A DNA stretch of 64,000 nucleotides from Nitrospirota bacterium (GTDB taxonomy: Bacteria; Nitrospirota; Nitrospiria; Nitrospirales; Nitrospiraceae), in NCBI GenBank assembly GCA_016219645.1, contig JACRLR010000040.1, positions 124,001 to 188,000 on the forward strand. The letters run 5' to 3'. Positions 8,370-17,353 of the stretch are shown here, one piece after another. How positions within the stretch are numbered: position 1 is the first letter of the stretch; every line of letters starts with the position of its first letter. Under the pieces are notes generated by a model. That model was not told where the DNA came from, did not search any database, and saw only the letters and a list, made by a program, of their open reading frames with translations. A program made the translations under genes and the position numbers.

Positions 8370-9467
8370 ATGTCGGGCAGCATACGTAAGATCGAATTTT
8401 GGCCGGTGGATGTGCCCATCACTGACCCATTTGTCGTCGCCACAGGCGCGCGAACGATTGCGGAAAACGTCTTCCTGCAAATTACCCTATCGAACGGCGC
8501 CCAAGGATATGGCGAGGCAGCGCCGTTTCCCGAAGTTGGAGGAGAGACGCGTGATGGTTGCCTTACGGCACTCCGCCAACTCTGCACGACAGTGCTTGGT
8601 CGTTCAGCTGCAGATTACAAGAATATAGCGCTGGAGCTGTCCGAGCAAGCGCCCACTCATCCAGCCGCACGTTGTGGACTCGAAACCGCCGTCATCGATG
8701 CCCATTGCCGTTCGTCAAACATCCCGCTGTGGCAGCTCTGGGGTAGCGCGGATGTGCGGGCGCGAGAAACGGACATCACCATTCCTATCACCGACCGCGA
8801 CAGGACCGTCGCTCTGGCGCGCGGATGGTATGAACGGGGATTTCGCCTCTTCAAAATGAAGGTCGGCAAGGATGTGGAAAGCGACCTTCGGCGTCTGGAA
8901 GCAGTCCACCGCGCACTTCCCGGCATTTCATTCATCGGTGATGGCAACCAGGGCTTCTCACGCCGGGACTGCCTGACGTTTGCGCGGGGAGTCAAAGCAT
9001 TCGGCGGGACAATGGTGCTGCTTGAACAGCCGGTCGTGCGGGAGGACCTCGACAGCATGGCGGCAATCCGTCGAGAGACCGGTATTTCTGTTGCAGCGGA
9101 TGAATCGGTCCGCTCGCTTGCGGACGCGCAAGAAGTCGTCGCCCTGAGAGCAGCTGATTACATCAATATCAAGATCATGAAGACCGGCGTAGTTGAAGCG
9201 GTGGAGATTGCCTCCTTCACCAAAACGTCAGGCCTCAAACTGATGATCGGTGGGATGGTCGAAACACGCATCGCAATGGGCTGTTCTTTTAGCCTGGTTC
9301 TAGGGCTCGGAGGTTTCGACGTACTCGACCTCGATACCCCGCTCTTACTGACCGGCGATCCCGTCACAGGTGGCTACCAATACAACGGCCCTCAGCTGCA
9401 AACCTGGTCAAGCCCAGGACTCGGTATGAGGGTAGCACCTTCTTTGAACGTGACGACCGTCGAATAG
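8370..9467 (+). CDS. Enolase-superfamily dipeptide epimerase-like enzyme
   Basis: A 365-residue member of the mandelate racemase/muconate-lactonising branch. The capping domain starts at IRKIEFWPVDVPITDPF. The barrel shows the KxK base (FKMKVG), metal ligands in DGNQGF, LEQP and ADESV, and the second Lys in IKIMKTG. This arrangement fits L-Ala-D/L-Glu (dipeptide) epimerases used in peptidoglycan peptide recycling, although specificity within the superfamily cannot be read reliably. The start is placed where homologues usually begin; a GTG at 8295 overlapping the previous stop is possible. Confidence 0.78.
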   Translation: MSGSIRKIEFWPVDVPITDPFVVATGARTIAENVFLQITLSNGAQGYGEAAPFPEVGGETRDGCLTALRQLCTTVLGRSAADYKNIALELSEQAPTHPAARCGLETAVIDAHCRSSNIPLWQLWGSADVRARETDITIPITDRDRTVALARGWYERGFRLFKMKVGKDVESDLRRLEAVHRALPGISFIGDGNQGFSRRDCLTFARGVKAFGGTMVLLEQPVVREDLDSMAAIRRETGISVAADESVRSLADAQEVVALRAADYINIKIMKTGVVEAVEIASFTKTSGLKLMIGGMVETRIAMGCSFSLVLGLGGFDVLDLDTPLLLTGDPVTGGYQYNGPQLQTWSSPGLGMRVAPSLNVTTVE

Positions 9468-9468
9468 T

Positions 9469-9663
9469 TCAACCGCTCGCCTCATCACATTTCTTGCAGT
9501 TTAACGTCTCACCGAGATGTTGTTTCCGACCTTCTTCTTTCAGAACCCAGGGCCGATTCGTCATCGGCGGCTGGTGACGCACATGCTGACCATGGCCGCA
9601 TTGCAGATCTGCGACCCAGTCACCCTGTTCGTCCAGATGAAACCCAATAATGGGTTGATGCAT
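9469..9663 (-). CDS. DUF3565 small zinc-binding-like protein
   Basis: A 64-residue protein with the DUF3565 pattern: QPIIGFHLDEQGDWVADL, then CGHGQHVRH-x-PP and a C-terminal CKKC. The His/Cys arrangement suggests one bound metal ion. Start: GGGAGG seven bases upstream of ATG; an upstream in-frame TTG is less likely. It converges with the epimerase gene, leaving a single base between the two stops. The function is unknown. Confidence 0.8.
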   Translation of the reverse strand: MHQPIIGFHLDEQGDWVADLQCGHGQHVRHQPPMTNRPWVLKEEGRKQHLGETLNCKKCDEASG

Positions 9664-9748
9664 ACGCAAGCCTCCCTGACATCCTCGTTACGGAGTCGAG
9701 GTATGGTAGACTCGCGCGCATGCTAACATGAACGAAGGAGTAACGGTG

Positions 9749-10648
9749 ATGCGGCAATCGACATTAAGGATCGGCTTCGTCGGGGTTGGACGGATGGGGG
9801 CTAACATGGCCCGGCGCTTGAGGGATCAGCAAGAAACCGTCGTGGCTGTTTACGATAGGGACCACACGAGGGCCGCCGACCTTGCGACCGAGTTAGGCTG
9901 TGAAGCGGCTGCAACCCCAGCCCGTGTTGCAGAACTCGCCGGCATCATATTCACAGTCGTGTCTGATGACGCTGCGATGCGTCAAATATTTTCTTCAACC
10001 GGCACGGAGAGTCTTCTCCGCCATGCTAAGGACCGTCTTTTCGTGAACTGCGCCACCCTCTCGCCCTCTATGCACATCGAGGTCGAAACTCTGGTGACTC
10101 AACATGGAGGCCGAAGCCTCGAAGCCTGCATGGCCAGCAGCATCACGCAGGCGCGTCAAGGCACACTCTACCTCATGTGCGGCGGACGTCCGGATGTGTT
10201 CGAGTCGGCGAAACCCCTGTTGGAGAAATTGAGTGCTCACCTCCGCTATATCGGGACGTCAGGAGAAGCAGCGAAGGTCAAAGCCCTAGTCAACATGGTG
10301 ATGAACTGCAATACGGCGGCGCTGGCCGAAGGGCTCGGACTTGGAGCGGCACTCGGCCTCGATCTGACAATGTTGCGAGGTATCTTCGCTCAAACGGGAG
10401 CCGCATCGCGCGTGTTAGAGACGGACGGCGAGGATATGCAGAACCGCGCACATGACTGCTACTTCTCGGCTATCCATGCAGCCAAAGACTCGGGCATCGC
10501 CCTTTCGTTAGCGAAGGCTGCCGAGGTCACAGTCCCATTAGCTCAAGCGACCTACGATCAATACCAGCGGCTGGTCACACTTGGGAAAGGCGAGCTGGAC
10601 AAATCCGCCGTCTCTGAACTCACCTTCAAAGACCGAAGCTCGCACTAG
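9749..10648 (+). CDS. NAD(P)-dependent beta-hydroxyacid dehydrogenase
   Basis: A 299-residue 3-hydroxyisobutyrate dehydrogenase-family enzyme. The Rossmann motif GFVGVGRMGANMA is at the N-terminus. A substrate-binding segment NCATLSP follows near residue 105, and the catalytic Lys lies in KALVNMVMN near 175. Such enzymes oxidise or reduce beta-hydroxyacids such as 3-hydroxyisobutyrate, tartronate semialdehyde or succinic semialdehyde; the exact substrate cannot be assigned. AAGGAG precedes this ATG by 8 bases, preferred over an ATG 7 codons upstream. It stands alone. Confidence 0.82.
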   Translation: MRQSTLRIGFVGVGRMGANMARRLRDQQETVVAVYDRDHTRAADLATELGCEAAATPARVAELAGIIFTVVSDDAAMRQIFSSTGTESLLRHAKDRLFVNCATLSPSMHIEVETLVTQHGGRSLEACMASSITQARQGTLYLMCGGRPDVFESAKPLLEKLSAHLRYIGTSGEAAKVKALVNMVMNCNTAALAEGLGLGAALGLDLTMLRGIFAQTGAASRVLETDGEDMQNRAHDCYFSAIHAAKDSGIALSLAKAAEVTVPLAQATYDQYQRLVTLGKGELDKSAVSELTFKDRSSH

Positions 10649-10660
10649 CAGGATGCTCCC

Positions 10661-11116
10661 TCACCGTTTCTCAAAGGGAAGTTCTGACCTCTGACTGGCG
10701 GGAAAGTACGCCCACCGCTTCTGCTCGTTCTCGTCGAAGCTGCCAAGAAATGTCACGTATCGATTGAGGGTGCGAAACTCCGCGAGCGTGATGGTGCAGT
10801 GTATGGTGTCGACGACGCGGGCATCAAACTGGCCTACCACATAGAGCAGGCCCGCTCCCGCTTGATAGAGATTCCGTCGACTCACATACCCCGTATTGGG
10901 GAACAGCGTCTCCTCAACCGAACAGCCATCAGGCCCTTCGATCGCGAGCCGAAGGTTGTGTCTGGAGAGGAACATATCCGTGGCAACCCTGGTGATCGTC
11001 AGGCGGATATGATCAGCCGGGAATTCAACAGTGGCTGGCACCGCTTCATCACTGTTACAGGCGGCCAACAATAGCAATAGGCCGGCCACGTACCTTACCG
11101 GATACGTCCTGTTCAC
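10661..11116 (-). CDS. Putative lipoprotein
   Basis: 151 residues starting with a lipoprotein signal: MNRTYPVRY, a Leu-rich core, and a LAAC lipobox at residues 17-20. The mature part has two further Cys residues and alternating beta-like segments but no family I recognise. Its start overlaps the stop of the upstream HbpS-like gene by 4 bases, so the two are translationally coupled. Confidence 0.62.
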   Translation of the reverse strand: MNRTYPVRYVAGLLLLLAACNSDEAVPATVEFPADHIRLTITRVATDMFLSRHNLRLAIEGPDGCSVEETLFPNTGYVSRRNLYQAGAGLLYVVGQFDARVVDTIHCTITLAEFRTLNRYVTFLGSFDENEQKRWAYFPASQRSELPFEKR

Positions 11117-11664
11117 TTGGTTGCTGGAACTTTCGGCGCTGCGCCAATCGCTTCCAGCCCTGCCTGAGCGCAGGCATCGTCGAGGTGCGCACCTGGTGCC
11201 CCCCCAACTCCAATCCCTCCGACGAGCTCACCACCGATCTCGATGGGCAGTCCGCCCCCGAGCAGCAGTATCTGATCGTTCATGTCGCGAAGGGCTTGCA
11301 GGGTCGGCACCTTGGTGACCAGCTCAGCAAGCTCCGTCGTTGGGCGCCGGAGACTCGCGGCTGTATAGGCCTTCTTCCTGCTACTATCGACCGTATGGGG
11401 CCCGGCCCCATCGGCTCGGCCCATAGCGCGAAGCACGCCGGCTCGGTCCACAACCGACACGCTTACCCGGTGACCGTCTTTGTTGCAAGCATCCAGCGAT
11501 GCCTGGATTGCCTTGGTGGCCTTCCCTATCGGCAACACTGCTTCTCTTGGCAATTCATCAGACGCCTGGACTGTATAAGGCATCAGCAGCAGAGCCGTCG
11601 CGACCATCAGTTGAAAGGCCAGGGGGACAGAACGCCTCTGAGGAGGTAGGCGAAGACGAGCCAT
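11113..11664 (-). CDS. Exported HbpS/GlcG-family protein
   Basis: 183 residues with a signal peptide (hydrophobic core around 15-32, cleavage near VQAS). The mature domain matches the HbpS/GlcG family: SVSVVDRAGVLRAMGRADGAGPHTVDSSRKKAYTA-type core and the C-terminal GGLPI-EIGGELVGGIGVGGA signature. Family members bind haem or other small ligands; an extracytoplasmic sensor or scavenging role is plausible. It is the first gene of a two-gene operon with a putative lipoprotein and has a recognisable promoter upstream. Confidence 0.8.
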   Translation of the reverse strand: MARLRLPPQRRSVPLAFQLMVATALLLMPYTVQASDELPREAVLPIGKATKAIQASLDACNKDGHRVSVSVVDRAGVLRAMGRADGAGPHTVDSSRKKAYTAASLRRPTTELAELVTKVPTLQALRDMNDQILLLGGGLPIEIGGELVGGIGVGGAPGAHLDDACAQAGLEAIGAAPKVPATK

Positions 11665-11702
11665 TGGTATATCTCCCTGTAGAAGAACTCTGGACGGGAA
11701 TG

Positions 11703-11731
11703 AGGGTACGAAGCCCTGACAGGACTGTCAA
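11703..11731 (-). promoter_or_regulatory. Sigma-70-type promoter for the HbpS operon
   Basis: On the minus strand, TTGACA (11726-11731) is separated by 17 bp from TACCCT (11703-11708), about 40 bases before the HbpS-like start codon. Confidence 0.5.
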
Positions 11732-11772
11732 GGGGTGAATTCTTGGAGTTCAGGAGAGGAGGAATGCGGTCG

Positions 11773-11958
11773 TCAGCTCCAGACGACGCGCTCTTGATTG
11801 AGGAGATAGTCGATCACTTCGATGCTATTGCGCATCTGGATCTGGGCCTTTTCAGACATGGGGAGGACGGCACCGACCAGCTTGCCTGACTCGACATCGT
11901 CAAGCGACGGAATCCCTTCAGGTCCACGCTTTTCCAGCTCTTGTCGGTAACTTGCCAC
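11773..11958 (-). CDS. Small hypothetical protein
   Basis: A 61-residue acidic, probably helical protein. The GTG start is chosen because AGGAGG lies 5 bases upstream; an in-frame ATG 11 codons earlier has no ribosome site. It contains SLDDVESGKLVGAVLPMSEKAQ and ends in NQERVVW. No domain is recognisable and no partner is evident. Confidence 0.5.
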   Translation of the reverse strand: MASYRQELEKRGPEGIPSLDDVESGKLVGAVLPMSEKAQIQMRNSIEVIDYLLNQERVVWS

Positions 11959-12095
11959 GCTTGCCTCCTGTTTATCTGAAAAGTCCAGCAAATCCTACGC
12001 CAGAAAATCATCACCTATCTGACTATCGGCGTACAGGAAGCATAGCACATGGAAATCAGCATGCCGGTGAGAGTGGTCATCCTATTGATTCAAAG

Positions 12096-13148
12096 CTACT
12101 TTTCAGCTGATCGAGGTGCAGCTGGCGAGGCAGGTGGAAGGGCCCCGAGGTATGGGAAATGGCCGATCTTTTGAAGCGGTGTATCGAGGCGCAGTCGAAA
12201 ATCGTCATGCATTGGGTCAACAAAGTACGGGTCACCGGTAATATCTGACCGGGCCTTGAGTTCCGGGGCCGGTTGGTTTGGGTTACCCGCACGAAAATAA
12301 TCACCCTCCCGGTTGTAGAACGCATTGAACGCGGTGCTGGTCTGGGTGGATGAGGCGATCACAAACCCGACACGATTGAGCCCGACGACATTGCCGGTGA
12401 CATCGCTCTGTGATTGCCCAAGAAACGATGCGCCACCATCATTCTTGACCAATGTATTGCTCACCAGCACGGCTCTGGCATGATCGCTGACCACGATGGC
12501 TTCAAACAGACTTCGGGTAATGACATTTCGCTCTAATCGCACCGTCGACTTGCCGGCAATCGAGACCCCATGATCGTTATCATGAATCACATTCCCAATG
12601 AGGATGGCCTCTGAATCGGCAAACTGAGCTCCGGTCGTCTCGCTCCCCCCGATGACACAATCCTCAATCCGTACATTCTGGACCTGCTGACTGAACATCA
12701 TGCCATTGATCTTCATCCGACGGAGGACAATCCCTTGCCCATTGAACAGACCGACAGCATGGCCGCCACGGTCATTGATGGTCATGTCGCTGATTTCAAT
12801 GTTCGTTGCCCCATAGGGCCACTTGCCGACATGCAGTGCGCCCACCATGGTATCACGCCCGAGAATCGTTACCTGGTCCATGCCAGCCCCAACGAACCTA
12901 ATCTTTTCCTTGCTGTGGATAGTCACATCCTGTGGATAGTGACCTGCCTTGACGAAGACCATATCCCCTTTCTTCGCGGCATCCACCGCTTCCTGAAGAG
13001 AGCTATAGTCCCCGGTTCCATCCAACGCAACCACCAGGGTCCGAGGGACCGGCAACGGCCCCTCTTCAGCCCACACCGAGCCGAAGACCCCCAACCAGGT
13101 CGCCGCGAGGAGGCAGAGGAAAACTTGGCTTTTCATGCGTGATCTCAT
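12096..13148 (-). CDS. Exported right-handed beta-helix protein
   Basis: 350 residues. A signal peptide (MKSQVFLCLLAATWLGV, cleavage after VWA) leads into a parallel beta-helix. The first part resembles a pectate lyase/pectinesterase-type rung (TGDYSSLQEAVDAAKKGDMVFVKAGHY). Several NosD/CASH-like rungs follow with I-x-x-N-x-I/V and N-x-V-x-x-N-x-x-G patterns. It is a periplasmic or surface carbohydrate-binding or polysaccharide-modifying candidate. The acidic residues of pectate lyases cannot be assigned with confidence. GGAAGG lies just before the start. It is divergent from coaE. Confidence 0.72.
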   Translation of the reverse strand: MRSRMKSQVFLCLLAATWLGVFGSVWAEEGPLPVPRTLVVALDGTGDYSSLQEAVDAAKKGDMVFVKAGHYPQDVTIHSKEKIRFVGAGMDQVTILGRDTMVGALHVGKWPYGATNIEISDMTINDRGGHAVGLFNGQGIVLRRMKINGMMFSQQVQNVRIEDCVIGGSETTGAQFADSEAILIGNVIHDNDHGVSIAGKSTVRLERNVITRSLFEAIVVSDHARAVLVSNTLVKNDGGASFLGQSQSDVTGNVVGLNRVGFVIASSTQTSTAFNAFYNREGDYFRAGNPNQPAPELKARSDITGDPYFVDPMHDDFRLRLDTPLQKIGHFPYLGALPPASPAAPRSAEK

Positions 13149-13223
13149 ACAGACCTTCCGTGGCGGAAGTCAATCAGGGCCGGTGGTTGTGAGGTGCGGA
13201 CCCTCGTGCTATGCTCCGCTCCC

Positions 13224-13826
13224 ATGATTGTCGTTGGCCTCACAGGGGGTGTCGCCTCTGGCAAAAGCACCGTCGCCAAGATGTTCAATCAATGTGGCGC
13301 CGTTGTCATCGATGCCGATGAACTTGCGAGGGAGGTCGTCAAACCAGGCAAACCGGCATGGCGAGAGATCGTAGACACGTTCGGTAAATCCGTCCTCAAC
13401 CCCGATCGCACCATCAACCGCCGAGCTCTAGGTGCCATTGTCTTTGGAAATCGAGCCAAGCTGCGCCGCCTTGAGAGAATCGTTCACCCGCGCGTCTCAC
13501 GCGAACAGGCCCGGCTGACAAAACAAACCGTGCGCAAGGATCCCGATGCCGTCGTGATCTATGATGTCCCCCTCCTCTTCGAAGCCGGCGTAGACAAACG
13601 TGTCGACAAGATCATCGTGGTCACCGCCGACCGCGAAACCCAGATTGCGCGCCTCAAGAAAAGAAACGGACTAATCAGGACTCAGGCAATCCGCCGCATC
13701 AACAGCCAAATGCCCCTGTCAAAGAAGATCCGACGAGCCGACCACCTGTTAGATGGAACCCTCCCTCGCCCTTCGCTTCACAAGCAGGTCGGTCACCTAT
13801 TGAAAAGCCTCCGCCTTCTCGCTTAA
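13224..13826 (+). CDS. coaE: Dephospho-CoA kinase
   Basis: It catalyses the last step of coenzyme A synthesis, phosphorylating the ribose 3'-OH of dephospho-CoA. The P-loop GLTGGVASGKST is at residues 5-16, followed by DADELAREVV (substrate Asp) and the lid/CoA-binding region YDVPLLFEAG. The length of 200 residues is normal. The start is placed at MIVVGLTGG; a longer in-frame extension adds ten residues not seen in the family. It precedes trxB by 45 bases. Confidence 0.92.
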   Translation: MIVVGLTGGVASGKSTVAKMFNQCGAVVIDADELAREVVKPGKPAWREIVDTFGKSVLNPDRTINRRALGAIVFGNRAKLRRLERIVHPRVSREQARLTKQTVRKDPDAVVIYDVPLLFEAGVDKRVDKIIVVTADRETQIARLKKRNGLIRTQAIRRINSQMPLSKKIRRADHLLDGTLPRPSLHKQVGHLLKSLRLLA

Positions 13827-13871
13827 CCAGCGCCGTGCATTCCCTCCACCCCCTGTGCTAAATTTTCGCCT

Positions 13872-14792
13872 ATGCGCAACGTCGCGATCATAGGCTCGGG
13901 ACCTGCTGGACTGACAGCCGCAGTCTATGCAGCCCGGGCGAACCTCTCACCTCTGCTCATAGAGGGCTGGCAATCGGGCGGGCAGCTCACGACGACTACC
14001 GAGGTAGAGAATTACCCCGGTTTTGCCAAGGGCATCATGGGCCCTGAGCTGATGAAGGAGATGCGCGCGCAGGCGGAGCGCTTTGGCACCGAATTCCTTA
14101 CCGGAGATGTTTCCTCGGTCGATGTCATGAAACGCCCCTTCGGCATCACTGTCGATGGTGAAAAGACCGTACACAGCAAGACGCTCATCATTGCGACCGG
14201 CGCATCGGCCATTACGATCGGGCTCAAGAATGAATCGCGCCTGACCGGCCACGGCGTCTCAACCTGTGCCACTTGCGATGGATTTTTCTTCAAAGGGAAA
14301 GAGCTGATCGTCGTCGGTGGGGGCGACAGCGCGATGGAAGAAGCGACGTTCCTGACGAAGTTTGCAACCAAGGTCTCGATTGTTCACCGGCGCGACAAAC
14401 TTCGAGCCTCCAAAATCATGCAAGACCGGGCAATGAAGAACGAGAAGATCTCGTTTGTCTGGAACTCCGTTGTCGAAGACATCCTGGGAAATGACATGGT
14501 GACAGGCGCGCGAGTGCGGAATCTTGTAACCGGCAAGGTCACAGAAGTGCCTTGTTCTGGCGTCTTCGTCGCAATTGGGCACCGCCCCAACACCGCTCTG
14601 TTCGCCGGCCAGCTGGAGATGGATACAAAAGGCTACCTCATCACCAATGACGGCACCGCCACCAGCATCCCCGGCGTCTTCGCGGCCGGAGATGTGCAAG
14701 ATTCGAAATATCGTCAGGCTGTCACCGCTGCTGGCTCAGGCTGCATGGCAGCCATCGACGCTGAACGATTTTTGGAAGCGCTCGGCGCGTGA
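13872..14792 (+). CDS. trxB: Thioredoxin reductase
   Basis: A 306-residue low-molecular-weight thioredoxin reductase: FAD motif GSGPAGLTAAVYAAR at residues 8-22, active-site CATC at 132-135, NADPH motif GGGDSAMEEA at 149-158, and the C-terminal FAD motif FAAGDVQDS. It transfers electrons from NADPH to thioredoxin in the cytosol. Its stop codon lies inside the first unit of a 7 bp-period repeat array that separates it from thiI. Confidence 0.93.
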   Translation: MRNVAIIGSGPAGLTAAVYAARANLSPLLIEGWQSGGQLTTTTEVENYPGFAKGIMGPELMKEMRAQAERFGTEFLTGDVSSVDVMKRPFGITVDGEKTVHSKTLIIATGASAITIGLKNESRLTGHGVSTCATCDGFFFKGKELIVVGGGDSAMEEATFLTKFATKVSIVHRRDKLRASKIMQDRAMKNEKISFVWNSVVEDILGNDMVTGARVRNLVTGKVTEVPCSGVFVAIGHRPNTALFAGQLEMDTKGYLITNDGTATSIPGVFAAGDVQDSKYRQAVTAAGSGCMAAIDAERFLEALGA

Positions 14793-14868
14793 AACGTCGT
14801 TCGTAAACAAAGATGGAACCCCTCTGCAAAGCCAACCTCGCTTCACGCTTCACGAACGACGAGCGACG
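14788..14868. repeat. Paired inverted heptamer arrays upstream of thiI
   Basis: The left arm has three 7 bp units of form CGTNNNN (14788-14808). The right arm has four units of form NNNNACG (14841-14868; two are CTTCACG). The arms are inverted relative to each other, and CGTCGTTCGT (14795-14804) pairs perfectly with ACGAACGACG (14852-14861). The right arm ends 6 bases before the thiI start. Confidence 0.8.
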
Positions 14869-14874
14869 CACGTT

Positions 14875-16053
14875 ATGAGATGCGCGATCGTCCATTACCA
14901 CGAACTTGCCCTCAAAGGCCGCAACCGGGAATACTTCGAGCAACGACTTGTGCGTAATATCCAATGGAGCCTGAAAGATATCGGCGTCAGGCGCGTCGAG
15001 AACCTTCGCAGCAGGGTTCGCGTCAGCCTGCCTGACACAGTTCCAGACCAGTCCGTCATTGACCGGCTCACACGGGTCTTTGGGATCGCCAACTTTTCGC
15101 TCGCGCATGGGTTGCCGCTCGATCTGGACAAGCCGGACCTGAAAACACTCAGCAAGGCAATTATAGAATCCCTCCGGCCCGAATCCTTTTCGACCTTTCG
15201 CGTATCGGCGAAACGGTCCGATAAACGGTTGACTCTGACTTCCATGGAAATCGCGCGAGATATAGGTGCCGCTGTCTGTGAAGAAACAGGAAAAAAAGTC
15301 AGTCTGAAGGACCCGGACATCACGGTGTATCTCGAACTGCTTGCCAAAGAGGTCTATTATGCTATCAGAAAGATTCAGGGACCGGGCGGGATGCCGGTCG
15401 GAGTCAGCGGAAAGGTCGCTTGTTTGATCTCCGGAGGGATTGATTCGCCGGTTGCAGCCTATCGTATGATGAAGCGGGGGTGCCGGGTCCTCTTCGTCCA
15501 CTTCTCAGGCCGACCTCTCGTCAGCCGTGCCTCGGAAGAAAAAGTCCGCGAACTGGTCCAACTCCTCACAAGCCATCAATACACATCGAAGCTTTACATC
15601 GTCCCGTTCGGGGAGATCCAACAGGATATTGTGGCAAGCGCGCCGGCCCCCTATCGCGTGGTGCTCTACCGGCGTGTCATGATCCGCATTGCAGAGGAAT
15701 TAGCTAGGCGGGAACAATGTTGGGGCCTTGTCACGGGCGATAGCTTGGGGCAGGTCGCCTCGCAGACCCCCGAGAACCTGACGGTCATCGAAGAGGCGGC
15801 GGAACTGCCGATCCTGCGCCCGCTCATCGGTATGGATAAGTTGGAAATTACCGACCAGGCGCGACAGATCGGCAGCTTCGCCACGTCGATCGAGCCGGAT
15901 CAAGACTGCTGCTCACTCTTCACTCCGCCGCACCCCAGCACGAGGACTAGGCTCGATGATATTCTGAAGGTTGAACGGCTGTTCGATATTGACGGACTGG
16001 TGAAACAGGGACTCGACAAGGCCGAGCTGTCTCAATTCAGATTTCCTCTGTAG
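14875..16053 (+). CDS. thiI: tRNA 4-thiouridine synthase
   Basis: A 392-residue ThiI: an N-terminal ferredoxin-like and THUMP RNA-binding region (residues 1-165), then the PP-loop ATP pyrophosphatase motif SGGIDSPVAA, and the conserved DCCSLFTPPHPSTR near the C-terminus. It adenylates and thiolates U8 of tRNA and can take part in thiazole synthesis. The C-terminal rhodanese domain of enteric ThiI is absent, as in most other bacteria. The start is at MRCAIVHYHELALKGRN. Confidence 0.92.
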   Translation: MRCAIVHYHELALKGRNREYFEQRLVRNIQWSLKDIGVRRVENLRSRVRVSLPDTVPDQSVIDRLTRVFGIANFSLAHGLPLDLDKPDLKTLSKAIIESLRPESFSTFRVSAKRSDKRLTLTSMEIARDIGAAVCEETGKKVSLKDPDITVYLELLAKEVYYAIRKIQGPGGMPVGVSGKVACLISGGIDSPVAAYRMMKRGCRVLFVHFSGRPLVSRASEEKVRELVQLLTSHQYTSKLYIVPFGEIQQDIVASAPAPYRVVLYRRVMIRIAEELARREQCWGLVTGDSLGQVASQTPENLTVIEEAAELPILRPLIGMDKLEITDQARQIGSFATSIEPDQDCCSLFTPPHPSTRTRLDDILKVERLFDIDGLVKQGLDKAELSQFRFPL

Positions 16054-16073
16054 CGTAATATTTGCTAGGATCC

Positions 16074-16637
16074 TCACTGCGACTGGATCGGCTTCGACTG
16101 GGCAAGTGCCTTTTCCTTTATCAGGCGAAAATGCGATTCCAAATCTCTCTTCATCGCTAAAGCGATGAGCCACTCCGGCATATTCGAATCAACCTCTACA
16201 AGCAGTTCAAACTCGCCTTGTGTATGGACCCCTCCGTCGATCGGGGAGAGTTTCCAGAGCCGGCGGTACTGTTTGAAGTCGCCCCCCTTCAATTCCGTCA
16301 GAAACCCACCGGGCGGCAGAGCCCTCGTCTCGCTCAAGAGGCGGCGTTCCCCCGGAAGCAAGACATGTTCGATCCGAATATCCGTAAATACCTTGCCGTC
16401 TTGCTCACGTATTTCTGCCATCCGCATCCGTACGTCGAAAAGCTCAGGCCAACGGGCATAGTCGGTCAATATTCGCCGAATGATTGCCGGTTCCACTGGA
16501 AAGAGAATCGTGGCAGTTGCCCGCACGCCGCCCGCGGGTTCCGTACGAACATCCAGCAGGACAGACTCGGCTGCACTGCTCCACCCTGCCCAGCCAAGCA
16601 CGAGGCAACTCATGACGATCATCGCACGCCACAACAT
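16074..16637 (-). CDS. Exported SRPBCC/polyketide cyclase-like protein
   Basis: About 187 residues from the chosen start MLWRAM. A hydrophobic signal segment (SCLVLGWAGWSSAAE) is followed by a START/SRPBCC-like fold with the ATILFPVEPAIIRRILTDYARWPELF pattern of the coenzyme Q-binding/cyclase group, ending in a long amphipathic helix (MKRDLESHFRLIKEKAL). It may bind a hydrophobic ligand outside the cytoplasm. An upstream start at 16694 is possible. It converges with thiI. Confidence 0.65.
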   Translation of the reverse strand: MLWRAMIVMSCLVLGWAGWSSAAESVLLDVRTEPAGGVRATATILFPVEPAIIRRILTDYARWPELFDVRMRMAEIREQDGKVFTDIRIEHVLLPGERRLLSETRALPPGGFLTELKGGDFKQYRRLWKLSPIDGGVHTQGEFELLVEVDSNMPEWLIALAMKRDLESHFRLIKEKALAQSKPIQSQ

Positions 16638-16733
16638 AGGGCCAGTATACAGACTCCGTGAGACCCAGACGAGTAAAAGCGTGTTGAATCCCAATTGACG
16701 GTTCCAAACATCCCTGTGCTAGGATGCGACGTG

Positions 16734-17099
16734 ATGACTCGCTGGTCCTTCCTGTTACTCATGCTCGTCGGCCTGTTCTGCTTCGCGGGAACGGCTCACG
16801 CACAGCCCATGGATGATTCACACCCCACGACTGAACAGTCGTGTAGTTTTGGCATGGCAAAGGGAGAGGGTTCGCAGAGCTGCCTTGTCCCTTTCCCCAT
16901 AGGCTGCCTTGTGGTTCATATCCCCGGAACCAGCAAACCATGGACGACCATCTCCAAGGGTGGCAAAACCTCCTGCCGATTTGACGACAGCACGACGGAC
17001 TGGAAAAGCAAGATCACCGGCTCTTGCGACCAATGCAAATCCGACCATTGCTCGGTCCAGTTTATTGTCCGCTTTGACTGTTCCCAACAATCGCACTAA
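16734..17099 (+). CDS. Small exported cysteine-rich protein
   Basis: 121 residues: a signal peptide (MTRWSFLLLML to AHA) and a mature region with eight cysteines, including SCDQC, spaced as if for four disulfides. There is no haem-binding CxxCH and no recognised family. AGGA lies 9 bases before the ATG. An inverted-repeat element follows immediately after the stop and may terminate transcription. Confidence 0.6.
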   Translation: MTRWSFLLLMLVGLFCFAGTAHAQPMDDSHPTTEQSCSFGMAKGEGSQSCLVPFPIGCLVVHIPGTSKPWTTISKGGKTSCRFDDSTTDWKSKITGSCDQCKSDHCSVQFIVRFDCSQQSH

Positions 17100-17269
17100 C
17101 AGGATGCTGAAAAAATCCGCCAGCATCGTTCTCGGCTCATCGAAATCCTCAACGTACCCCGCCCGGGAAAAGAGCTGTTCCGACAGCTCGGGGTGGGTGG
17201 GTGAAAACCGCCACGCCTCCGGTTTCGATTCGCCTGCGGCCTTGCTGGACGGCCTTTTTAAGCATCCTG
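17100..17269 (+). repeat. Dispersed inverted-repeat element, copy 2 (with insert)
   Basis: The left end CAGGATGCTGAAAAAA pairs with TTTTTAAGCATCCTG at the right. The family core (CCGCCAGC, CTCAACGTACC, ACGCCTCCGG, TGCGGCCTTGCTGGACGG) is present, but the central stem is split by about 45 bp carrying a nested hairpin (17165-17207). Confidence 0.85.
17165..17207 (-). terminator. Nested hairpin element, terminator-like
   Basis: Read on the minus strand it has a TTTTCACCCACCCACCCC leader, then stem GAGCTGT/ACAGCTC with a CGGA loop, then TTTTCCC. A related element (CACCCACCC, hairpin, TCTTTCCC) sits inside repeat copy 4 in the opposite orientation. Confidence 0.55.
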
Positions 17270-17353
17270 GTCTGTATTCTCCTGCTATCCCAAGCCTGAC
17301 GACCAGTGAAATTGCAGCGTGCCCACCTAGTCTTCCACCAATTACCAGCCATC

